A stretch of 64,000 nucleotides of DNA, from IMG/VR virus record IMGVR_UViG_3300032287_004484, positions 62,001 through 126,000 of that record, one strand, 5' to 3'. Position 1 is the stretch's first letter. The number at the start of each line of letters is the position of its first letter. Made by a program: the position numbers and the translations under genes. Source of the DNA: a virus. The notes under the pieces are model-generated. The model searched no databases. It had not been told where the DNA came from and worked only from the letters and a program-made list of their open reading frames with translations. Of this stretch, positions 1-8,098 are shown one piece after another.

Positions 1-49
1 TATTATCAATATTCTCTAATTGAGAAAAATCAATCTTAGTAAGTGCCAT
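1..49 (-). CDS. Partial fibre/adhesin gene, N-terminus only
   Basis: An ATG at 49 on the minus strand opens a frame with no stop to the left edge. The 16 visible residues begin MALTKIDFSQLEN. This resembles the start of the polyglycine adhesin at 1278-2756 (MALTKLNFNEVQN), so this is probably another tail-fibre paralogue that continues outside the window. No strong Shine-Dalgarno is visible; the upstream DNA is almost pure A/T. It is the next gene downstream of the dioxygenase gene in the minus-strand run. The call rests only on the short N-terminal match and on position. Confidence 0.55.
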   Translation of the reverse strand, partial: MALTKIDFSQLENIDN

Positions 50-91
50 ATATTTATATTTTTAATCTAAATATCAAAAAAATTTTATTTT

Positions 92-724
92 TTAATAACT
101 CCATATGACAGCGCTATATTTTGTTCCTTTAACAATTGATTTTGATTCGTGAGGATGTGTGTAATTAGATGGAAAAACTAAAACATCTCCTATTTTTGGA
201 GATATAGAAACATCTTGTCTTGGAAAATAAGTTTCTCCACCAACAAAATCATCATTTAAATAAAATATAAACGATAAAGTTCTTTTTACTTCTAAATTAA
301 ATCCACCATCTATATGTTCTTTATAAAAATCTTCCTCTTGATATTTTAAAACTTGAAATCCTTCATCTCCATTATATTTTATATGAGTTTCTAAATTTTT
401 ATCAAATTCATATTTATAAATTTTCATTAATTGTTCCATACAAACTTTAAATGAATAAGATAAAATTGAGTGAGCTTTAAGAAGTTCAGAATGTGCGCCA
501 AAAATTTGAGTTAAAAATGACACTTGAGTTTTACGATAATTTTCTACTTTTCCAAAAGTTGTTGCTTCATCCCATGAAGCTTTATTCTCTATTGTATCAA
601 TTATAAATTTACAATCATCTTTTTTAATAACATTTTTAAAAACAATAATATCGTCTGTATTTTTATATTTAAATTTAACAGGAGATTCTAACTCATAAAA
701 ATCTTTTACATTAGTAGAATTCAT
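92..724 (-). CDS. 2-oxoglutarate/Fe(II) dioxygenase, prolyl 4-hydroxylase type
   Basis: A 210-aa protein matching the catalytic double-stranded beta-helix domain of P4H-type dioxygenases, which use Fe(II), O2 and 2-oxoglutarate to hydroxylate a peptide or other substrate. The iron triad is visible as H137-x-D139 (KEHIDGG) and a distal His in THPHES (H192 most likely). K202 in KGTKYSAV sits where the 2-oxoglutarate carboxylate is bound. The stretch GGETYFP (about 162-168) and GDVLVFPS (about 179-186) are typical core strands. It is the distal member of a minus-strand run with a coiled-coil protein and a Gly/Pro-rich adhesin upstream. Such enzymes are frequent in marine T4-like phages. Modification of tail proteins is an inference; a nucleic acid or metabolic substrate is also possible. 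Confidence 0.88.
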   Translation of the reverse strand: MNSTNVKDFYELESPVKFKYKNTDDIIVFKNVIKKDDCKFIIDTIENKASWDEATTFGKVENYRKTQVSFLTQIFGAHSELLKAHSILSYSFKVCMEQLMKIYKYEFDKNLETHIKYNGDEGFQVLKYQEEDFYKEHIDGGFNLEVKRTLSFIFYLNDDFVGGETYFPRQDVSISPKIGDVLVFPSNYTHPHESKSIVKGTKYSAVIWSY

Positions 725-726
725 AA

Positions 727-1281
727 TTATTCCTCATTAATTGAATTTTTAGATTCAATAATTATATTAGATAAATTATTATATAATTCAAGATATATTT
801 TTTTAGCTTCTTCTAAAGAAAAATATATATATTTTTTAATATCGTTACCTTTAATACAATTTATTTTTATATTTTCAAGACCTAGTGTAATTTGACTTAA
901 AATATTAATTTGATCGTGTAATTCAAAATCTATATAATAAATATCATTATCATTTTGATATAAAAAACTTTTTTTATTATCTTCAAACTGTTTTATTTTT
1001 TTTAAAACTTCAGATTCTTTTTGGTTATTTTTTTCAATATATAAGTTTAAATTTTCTATTGCTTTTTGACGATCATCTAATTTTTTTAATTGAGTATTTA
1101 GAGTTATCTCTCCAGTTTCAAAATTTAAAATTGGAAATTTAACTTCATTGTCTGTTAAAATATATAGACCTAAATAAAGTTTATAATCATTATCATAAAC
1201 ACCTTGAATAAATTTTAACTCCTCTTCTCCATTTTCTCTTTTTATTAAATATACATTATAAGGTTTTTTAATTTCTTTCAT
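727..1281 (-). CDS. Coiled-coil protein coupled to the adhesin gene
   Basis: A 184-aa protein without a recognised family. It starts MKEIKKPYNVYLIKRENG, has a beta-rich first 80 residues and then a charged heptad-like helical stretch at about residues 88-125 (DDRQKAIENLNLYIEKNN), followed by another predicted helix near the C-terminus. Its ATG overlaps the TGA of the upstream adhesin gene (ATGA), so translation is probably coupled. By position and coiled-coil content it could be a tail-fibre assembly chaperone or a small tail component. That is inference from context only; nothing in the sequence proves it. Confidence 0.75.
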   Translation of the reverse strand: MKEIKKPYNVYLIKRENGEEELKFIQGVYDNDYKLYLGLYILTDNEVKFPILNFETGEITLNTQLKKLDDRQKAIENLNLYIEKNNQKESEVLKKIKQFEDNKKSFLYQNDNDIYYIDFELHDQINILSQITLGLENIKINCIKGNDIKKYIYFSLEEAKKIYLELYNNLSNIIIESKNSINEE

Positions 1282-2756
1282 GGATAAGTTAAAGTTACTT
1301 TAGTTTTAGCTGAAGTTGGACCACTAGCTTCAAATAAAATGTCAGAAAAGAAATTTCCAACTCCAGAAACAGCTGTCCTATTTAGGGTTCCAGATGCACC
1401 ATTAGGTGTACCAGTAGCACCAGTTAAATCAATTCCAGGTACTGATTCTGAACCTGTTGGTGTAAACAACCAAAGACCCCCAGTTTGAGCCCTAGCAAAA
1501 GAAGTACTTCCTCCAGTTAAACCACCTTTACCAGGTCGAATATTTATAGAAGAAGATATTGATCCAGCTACATACATAGATATATGCGCTCCTCCTGTTC
1601 CGCCACCAGCACCACCATTTCCTCCGCTGCCGCCCTGTGAACCATCTGTTGGTAAATCATCGCTAGAAGGTGAATACCAAGTGTTATATCTATTACCATT
1701 ACCACCAGCTCCTCCAGAAGTACCAGCAGCACCAGATGAACCATTACTAGGTGTACCTATGCCAATATAAGATGTAGATAAAATTCCTGCAGATCCTCCA
1801 GAAGTTCCAGTAACGCCCGTAGCCGCTGGACCGCCCGGAGGTATACTTAATGGAGTAGAACCAGAACCAGGGGTTCCAGGACCACCTGCTCCACCACCTC
1901 CACCACTTATCATTATAAGATAATAAATAGATTCTGGTCTTTCATTATAACCACCACCACCTGGATTTCCATTTCCAGATGATCCACCAGAAGTAGCTGT
2001 AGAAGCATAAGCTGACATTCTATATCCGCCACCACCGCCACCAGCTGTTCCTCTACCACCTGGACCACCACTTCCACTAGAGATGCCATATTCTGTTGGC
2101 ATAGATACGGCTGATCCTCCATTTTGATTTGACCAAGTAGAAGGAGAAGCGCCTCCTGGTTCACCAGTACCAGTACCAGGAGTTACATTAAAAGCCATAA
2201 AATATCCATTTCTACCTAATGCTCCACCTGGTCCTCCTACTCCAGCACTTCCACCATTAGTACCATTAGGAGAAGTAATAGTTCCAGAACCAAGAATATT
2301 TCCTCTAACTATAAGCGGTGTTCTAACAAGATTTAAAGTACAACCCGATGCAACAGTTAAATCACCTTTAACTTCTAAAATTGACCATTGTGCTGGTCCA
2401 AAACTAGATGATCTAAAATCAACTGTTGTAGTATGCGAAGGTCCTGTTCCAGTTATTACAAGATTATTAACGATCCCTACATTACCATTTAATGGAAAAG
2501 TATAAGGAGAAGTTAAAGTAATATTATTAAAATCAGTTTTAGAAGCTAAATCATAAGTTATTAAATTTACTTTAACTTTTAAATTACCTGTAGTTTCATC
2601 TACCCAAATAGATCCATCTACAGCATTATCTTGAGGTGGTGTTACAGTTGGTAAAATAACCTGTTGCTTAAAGGAAACAGTTTTATCTATATTAATACCA
2701 GTAGTTGTTTCACTAGCATTTTGTACTTCATTAAAATTTAATTTTGTTAGAGCCAT
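1278..2756 (-). CDS. Polyglycine-rich tail adhesin
   Basis: A 492-aa protein. The N-terminal 130 residues include a motif (DGSIWVDETTGNLKV) common at fibre attachment regions. Residues about 160-450 are dominated by glycine runs such as GGPGGRGTAGGGGGG and GGNGGAGGGTGG, separated by short variable segments containing Tyr, Trp, Asn and Pro. Long glycine motifs split by variable loops are the hallmark of distal receptor-binding adhesins of the gp38 type in T-even-like phages, which form polyglycine-II helices whose loops choose the receptor. The last 60 residues return to ordinary beta-type composition (ending KTKVTLTYP). The locally higher G+C follows from Gly and Pro codons. Sequence alone does not show the receptor; role as host-range determinant is inferred. 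Confidence 0.75.
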   Translation of the reverse strand: MALTKLNFNEVQNASETTTGINIDKTVSFKQQVILPTVTPPQDNAVDGSIWVDETTGNLKVKVNLITYDLASKTDFNNITLTSPYTFPLNGNVGIVNNLVITGTGPSHTTTVDFRSSSFGPAQWSILEVKGDLTVASGCTLNLVRTPLIVRGNILGSGTITSPNGTNGGSAGVGGPGGALGRNGYFMAFNVTPGTGTGEPGGASPSTWSNQNGGSAVSMPTEYGISSGSGGPGGRGTAGGGGGGYRMSAYASTATSGGSSGNGNPGGGGYNERPESIYYLIMISGGGGGAGGPGTPGSGSTPLSIPPGGPAATGVTGTSGGSAGILSTSYIGIGTPSNGSSGAAGTSGGAGGNGNRYNTWYSPSSDDLPTDGSQGGSGGNGGAGGGTGGAHISMYVAGSISSSINIRPGKGGLTGGSTSFARAQTGGLWLFTPTGSESVPGIDLTGATGTPNGASGTLNRTAVSGVGNFFSDILFEASGPTSAKTKVTLTYP

Positions 2757-2767
2757 ATAATTTCCTT

Positions 2768-5194
2768 TTACTCGATATAAAAACTTTGATTTCCTTGTAA
2801 TTTTGAAACATTATCATCAGTTGCGTATCTTCTTGTTTTTGTTGTGGTTATTGTTGTCCCTAATGCTTCACCATCTTCAGCCCATTCATTAGGTTTTTCT
2901 GTAGTTGTGGTTTCTACATTAATAAAAGCTTTTGTAAAAATACTATAACCATCATTATAACTTTTAGTTAATTCAGAAAAATTTACTGTAAGATCTTTAA
3001 AAACTATTTTAGTAAAAGTGACATCCCCTTCAAATATTATATATAAAGCAGATTCTCTTTTTTTTGGATAAGTGTTTCCAGGTATTTTTTTAAATCTAAC
3101 TGTGGCATCTGAATCCTCTTCTGATGAAATCTCTTCATCAACGTGAATATCTATAAAATAAAAAGCAATTAATTTTTTATCTTTATATTTTATTCCGTAT
3201 GATATTAAATTATTTTTATTTGATATTATACTGTGATTATTTGAATAATTTGAATCTAAATATCCTAAAAATTGATAATCCCATCCCCAACCTTCTTTAG
3301 TTGTTACAATTTTAGGTATTGGAAATATTATCCAAGTCATTATTCCACCTATTAACCATTGAATAGGTATCCATTCTAATTCTTTTCTAGTCCAATTATA
3401 GAAGTATATAAATGCTTGTTTTGACGTTGAATTAATTGTTACATTAAAATATGATCTAAAACTTAAATTAATTGTTACTGTTATACTTCTATCAAAATCG
3501 TTAAATGCAATAATATCTATACTATTTATAGTTACAGTATCAGAATTATTCATTTTACCTGATATTATGCCAGTACTAGGATCTAAAGATAAACCGTTTG
3601 GCAATTGACTTTTTCCTGCAGCATTAGAAATTCTAAAATAAAGTGGTCTAATTACAGTTCCATCATTTATTGTTGGTATTAATTCTACTATTTGATTATC
3701 TCTATCTAAAATAAAATTATTAGGAGTAGAGGTATAATTTGTTTTATTAGTTGTATATTTAAAAGTATTTAATTCTATATTTCCTACTGGAACTTCTATT
3801 TTTATGCTTGATTCTAATTTTTCATTTGTTGAATTATTAGTAGCAGTAATTATTCTTTCTATTGTAGAAATAGTTAACGATGTAATTTTTCCATATACTA
3901 CACCATTTTGAGGATTTAAATTGATTCCATTAGGAAAAGGCGTATTTATAGAATATGTATTATTAACATTAATATTTATATTTGGTTTTACTCCAAAATC
4001 AGCATCTTTATAAAATCTTAATATTTGATTTTGATAATTAAATTCTTTTAAAGGTGTTCTATTAAAATAATATTCTGGTTGTAATAAAGTATCTATACCT
4101 AATGGTTTAGTATTAAAAATATTAGAAGCAGATGCCGTACTTGATGAACACATTATAAAATTTCCGTGTTTTTTATTCCAAATAATTGATGATATTACTT
4201 TACTACTGAAATTACTTCCTATTCTTAATGTCCATGTTTTGCCATTAACTGATGTCATAAAAATATTATTTGCTCCATCAATTGCTATAAATAATTCAAG
4301 TTCTGAACTCCAAGTTATTGCTGTCCAAGTATAAGTATTAATAAAACTTGAAACACCAATATTTGACCAAATTATACCGTTTTCACTATAAATTAATCTT
4401 TGAGAGCCAGCATTTCCAATTAATATAAATAAATTTAATTTTGGAGAATATGCTGAATCTATCCAATCATTAGTTGTACTTTTAACGTCTATAGATGAAT
4501 CACTTGTACAAACTCCCCATGTATTTCCATCGTTATTAGAAAAAAATAATTTAGAAGCAGAATCTGAAACCGCACTTCTAGCGACAACAAGTGTTCCATT
4601 TCCATAAGTAATTGTTTTTAAACTATTAGTTGTTGAAAAAAATTCAAAAGGAGGAGTTTCTATTCTCCAATTTATTCCGTCACGAGATATAATTAATCTT
4701 CTAAAAGCAAATTCTCCAGTGCCAGTATTAGCAACTGCCACAAATAACCCATTAGTTCCACCAGTATATATAACATCTTGCCAATTAACTGATGGTGTTA
4801 CTATGTTTCCTACGCTATTTTTAATAATAACAGATATACTCCAATTAGCTGATAAAATAGGATTATTAGATGTAGAATACATGATATAATTAGTTATGCC
4901 TTCTCCAACTACAACAAAAACTCCATTTCCATATACTATACTTTTCCAAGTATTAGATGTTAAACCAGATATTAAAGTCCAAGAATTTCCACCATCTTTT
5001 GAATAATTTAATATACCTCCATTTCCAACTGCTATAACTAATCCTTCTCCATCTGTTGCTAAACAATTCCATACTGCTGAAGTAGACGTTTGTGCACCCC
5101 AACTATCAGAATAAAATCCAGAAAAGGTTTTTATATTGTTAGAATATAAAGATAAATTTATATTATCTAGGTTTTTATTTAATTTTAATCCCAT
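2768..5194 (-). CDS. Modular tail fibre: Asp-box propeller plus Ig-like domains (fibre A)
   Basis: An 808-aa protein. Residues about 25-370 contain at least five repeats ending in Asp-box-like signatures (YSKDGGNSWTLI, ISRDGINWRIE, NNDGNTWGV, YSENGIIWSNI, TSVNGKTWTLR), typical of BNR/sialidase or Ycf48-type beta-propellers. Putative Ig-like (He_PIG/cadherin-like) modules follow around residues 425 (INLNPQNGVVYG) and 541 (LSLDPSTGIISG). The C-terminal 250 residues are unique and end SFYIE. The N-terminus (LYSNNIKTFSGFY) is shared with the two neighbouring large fibres, so all three probably dock to the same place or share a trimerisation module. These are non-enzymatic propellers as far as can be seen; glycan binding is a plausible but unproven role. 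Confidence 0.72.
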   Translation of the reverse strand: MGLKLNKNLDNINLSLYSNNIKTFSGFYSDSWGAQTSTSAVWNCLATDGEGLVIAVGNGGILNYSKDGGNSWTLISGLTSNTWKSIVYGNGVFVVVGEGITNYIMYSTSNNPILSANWSISVIIKNSVGNIVTPSVNWQDVIYTGGTNGLFVAVANTGTGEFAFRRLIISRDGINWRIETPPFEFFSTTNSLKTITYGNGTLVVARSAVSDSASKLFFSNNDGNTWGVCTSDSSIDVKSTTNDWIDSAYSPKLNLFILIGNAGSQRLIYSENGIIWSNIGVSSFINTYTWTAITWSSELELFIAIDGANNIFMTSVNGKTWTLRIGSNFSSKVISSIIWNKKHGNFIMCSSSTASASNIFNTKPLGIDTLLQPEYYFNRTPLKEFNYQNQILRFYKDADFGVKPNININVNNTYSINTPFPNGINLNPQNGVVYGKITSLTISTIERIITATNNSTNEKLESSIKIEVPVGNIELNTFKYTTNKTNYTSTPNNFILDRDNQIVELIPTINDGTVIRPLYFRISNAAGKSQLPNGLSLDPSTGIISGKMNNSDTVTINSIDIIAFNDFDRSITVTINLSFRSYFNVTINSTSKQAFIYFYNWTRKELEWIPIQWLIGGIMTWIIFPIPKIVTTKEGWGWDYQFLGYLDSNYSNNHSIISNKNNLISYGIKYKDKKLIAFYFIDIHVDEEISSEEDSDATVRFKKIPGNTYPKKRESALYIIFEGDVTFTKIVFKDLTVNFSELTKSYNDGYSIFTKAFINVETTTTEKPNEWAEDGEALGTTITTTKTRRYATDDNVSKLQGNQSFYIE

Positions 5195-5215
5195 ATTATA
5201 TATTTAATTTTTTTT

Positions 5216-8095
5216 TCATTCAATTATGAAAGAAATTGTTTGTGGAACATAAGATGGGGTTCTAGTAGAAAAAAGATCCCATCCATAATCTTCAATAGCT
5301 TCAGATCCAGTTTGAAAAGCGCCGTCGCTAAAAAACCAAGAAAAATATGTATAATAAGTACTTCCATTACCTCCAGACGTTATATAAGAATTTTCATCAT
5401 AAATATATCCTCTTCCAGTAAGAGGATCAAAAGTAGAATCTTTAGTTAGAGTTGCTAAATTGCCTATTGTTATTTTTTTTAATAAACTTTCGTTAAAAAA
5501 AGATGTACCAGAAATCCATAATTTAAAAGTTGGACCATATCCATCACTACTCCAATCATAGTAAAATGCTATAATTGTATGAACTCCAACTGATGTTTTA
5601 TCTAAAGAACCATAATTGCTATTAATATATCCTTCTTGATAATAACTTTGAGAACCGACATTAATCTGTTCTGAGTATCCTGTCGTTAATGTTGCATTAG
5701 AGTATGCTATTCTTATAGAAATATTTTTAGTAGTGATTCCAGCCTGGTTACTTGCTGAAACTGTATAATTTGAAGAACTAGATATATATGGAGTATTTCC
5801 ACTAATTATTCCATTAGAATTATTTATGTTTATACCTGTTGGTAAATCTGGAGAAACAATATAATTAGTTGCGAATCCAACTGACAGTGTTGGTTTATAT
5901 TCTACTTGTGTTCCTGATAATAATAAGCTAGGTATAGTATAATTTAAATCAGAAGGAGGAATAATTATTGGTATTGATGTACTACTTAATTTTCCTGTTA
6001 TGTATAATTCATTATCTTTTTTTGTAAAATATCTTATATTATCATCTAATTCCCAAATAAATTGAGTATAATCATTTTCTTTATTATATATTCTATTAGA
6101 ATTAGATTTTAAAAAAATATAAAACTCAATAGTTATTGATTCCCAATTATCTAAATTATAATCGCCATCAATTGTAAAAAATAATTGTTTTTTGTATGAT
6201 CCAATTCCATTATTAATAATGAAACTTCTTTTTATTGCTAAAGTTAAAATTCCATTATAAATTAATTCTCCTTTAAAATTATAGAAATAATTTTTTTCTA
6301 TTTTTCCACCAGTTATATTTGAATCATTAAAAAAAGAAGATACAAAACCTTCCCATTGTCCATTAAGAGAAATATCTCCTCTAACATCTCCTGTTTGAAT
6401 ACTTGTTTTTAAAATGTATGTAGTAATTCTAATATCTTTAGTTATATTACCTAATGAGTTTGTTGCTTTAATTCTATAAAAAAGTGTTGGTTGTATATTT
6501 TTTGGAGTTCCCTTGATTACTCCAGAATAAGAATTAAATTCTAATCCTTCTGGTAATGATCCTATATTAGATGCTCCTATAACTTCATAACTAAAAGAAT
6601 AATTTGTTCCTTGACTAAGGATTGGATATATATCTAATAAATCTATTAAATCAGTAGCAACAGTGTTGTTAGAATAGGTTAATTCAGATAAAGTTTTAAT
6701 TGAATCAAAAATAGTTATGCTTATTTCACACGTTAAAGTCTGAGTATCATTTTTAGCGTATATATTATAAGTTTTTTTATTTTGAATAGATGTAGCAAGA
6801 CAAATTATTTCACCAGTATTTTGATTTAATGTTACTCCAGTTGGTAATTGATCAAATGTAAAATATTTAAAGCCATAAATTTCACTTATTAGAGGATAAC
6901 TTTTATATGCAACTGATTTAGCTGATATTATATTTGGATTTGTATATTCAAATTTTAATAAATTAGAGGTTTTAATTAAATCATAATAATATTTTTTTTC
7001 TAAAAAATGACTTTGTCCTGAAATTTTTGATGTTAAAATTTTCTCAGCAGCTGATCCAGCTGATCCTATAATTATAAAACTACCAAATTTTCTATTCCAA
7101 GTTCCAGCGATCCAAGATGTTCCGCTATATTGTAAACTTCGAGTTGTCCATATATTAGTTGCAATAGGATTATCTAAATTGTAAGTCGTAAAAGATTTAT
7201 TTGCTCCAGTTCCATTACTTGATATTAAAATCAATATTTCTAATTCTTGACTCCAAATTATTGATTGAAAATTATTAGCGTTTGGTGAAGGAACGTTAGT
7301 CCAAATTTGACCATTGAATGATTTTAAAATTATTCCAGAATTACCAACTGTTAAAAATATTTTTAACTTAGAAATCCATATAACGTTATTAAAAACACCA
7401 TTTATAATATTGTTAGTTGATGATTCTCTAGAAAAAGCTAAAGTCCATTTTTCTGGATTAAAATCAGCATAAGCAATTTTACCTGAGCCATCATTACTTA
7501 TAATTACGAATCTTTTTAAATCTAAACTATAACATATACTTTTCCAAGATACTGAATTTAATTCTATTTGATTAACTATTGTCCAATTAATAGCATCTTG
7601 ACTATACATAATTCTATTAATTCCAGAACTTGCTACTGCTACAAAATAACCATTACCATAAGTGACTGATTCCCAATTATTATTTTGAGGTGAATTATTA
7701 TAATTAAAATTAGCTGTTAAAGTTGGTGTAGCAGATGTAGAATAAAAAGTCCTTGAAACATTAGTGGTTCCAGATGCAGAAATTCCTACGAATTTATTAT
7801 CTCCAAAAGTAATGCCTTTCCAGTTATGATTAGTATTACCTGTAGTATTAAGAGATATACTAATCCATTCTTCTCCACCACTTGATGAGTATGCTAATGT
7901 ACTAGTTCCATTTGTACCTGTAGAACTAATTATCATAAATCCATTACCTTCATTAACAGCAATTGAAGACCAAGATACGTCAGCGACTGATTTATTAGTT
8001 AGTGTATCAAAATAATATCCAGAAAAAGTTTTTATATCGTTATTATATAGAGTTTCATCATCTTCATTTAAAGATACATTTAATTTAATTGGCAT
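5216..8095 (-). CDS. Modular tail fibre: Asp-box propeller plus three Ig-like domains (fibre B)
   Basis: A 959-aa paralogue of the genes on both sides. The N-terminus (LYNNDIKTFSGYY) and propeller region to about residue 370 match fibres A and C, with degenerate Asp boxes (YSSSGGEEWISI, YSQDAINWTIV, KSFNGQIWTNV). Ig-like signatures occur at about residues 421 (VTLNQNTGEI), 518 (LEFNSYSGVIKG) and 758 (ININNSNGIISG), each followed by a strand typical of He_PIG domains (TYNIYAKN, FYRIKATN, NYTVSASN). Part of its propeller DNA is nearly identical to fibre C. The C-terminal about 170 residues are unique, which fits a swappable binding tip. Surface adsorption is inferred from domain content and from position in the tail operon. 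Confidence 0.72.
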   Translation of the reverse strand: MPIKLNVSLNEDDETLYNNDIKTFSGYYFDTLTNKSVADVSWSSIAVNEGNGFMIISSTGTNGTSTLAYSSSGGEEWISISLNTTGNTNHNWKGITFGDNKFVGISASGTTNVSRTFYSTSATPTLTANFNYNNSPQNNNWESVTYGNGYFVAVASSGINRIMYSQDAINWTIVNQIELNSVSWKSICYSLDLKRFVIISNDGSGKIAYADFNPEKWTLAFSRESSTNNIINGVFNNVIWISKLKIFLTVGNSGIILKSFNGQIWTNVPSPNANNFQSIIWSQELEILILISSNGTGANKSFTTYNLDNPIATNIWTTRSLQYSGTSWIAGTWNRKFGSFIIIGSAGSAAEKILTSKISGQSHFLEKKYYYDLIKTSNLLKFEYTNPNIISAKSVAYKSYPLISEIYGFKYFTFDQLPTGVTLNQNTGEIICLATSIQNKKTYNIYAKNDTQTLTCEISITIFDSIKTLSELTYSNNTVATDLIDLLDIYPILSQGTNYSFSYEVIGASNIGSLPEGLEFNSYSGVIKGTPKNIQPTLFYRIKATNSLGNITKDIRITTYILKTSIQTGDVRGDISLNGQWEGFVSSFFNDSNITGGKIEKNYFYNFKGELIYNGILTLAIKRSFIINNGIGSYKKQLFFTIDGDYNLDNWESITIEFYIFLKSNSNRIYNKENDYTQFIWELDDNIRYFTKKDNELYITGKLSSTSIPIIIPPSDLNYTIPSLLLSGTQVEYKPTLSVGFATNYIVSPDLPTGININNSNGIISGNTPYISSSSNYTVSASNQAGITTKNISIRIAYSNATLTTGYSEQINVGSQSYYQEGYINSNYGSLDKTSVGVHTIIAFYYDWSSDGYGPTFKLWISGTSFFNESLLKKITIGNLATLTKDSTFDPLTGRGYIYDENSYITSGGNGSTYYTYFSWFFSDGAFQTGSEAIEDYGWDLFSTRTPSYVPQTISFIIE
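7634..7710. repeat. Near-identical copy 1 of a 77-bp segment in fibre B
   Basis: This 77-bp segment matches 9758-9834 with a single mismatch (64 identical bases, one difference, then 12 identical bases). It encodes the propeller segment SPQNNNWESVTYGNGYF in fibre B. The flanking propeller DNA is clearly more diverged, so the identity is local. Confidence 0.85.
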
Positions 8096-8098
8096 TTT

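Noticed and set aside
51-58. TATAAATA (T4 late box) on the minus strand near the left edge
   Set aside because: It ends two bases before the ATG of the partial gene, so the transcript would start inside the gene; more likely part of an A/T-rich leader.
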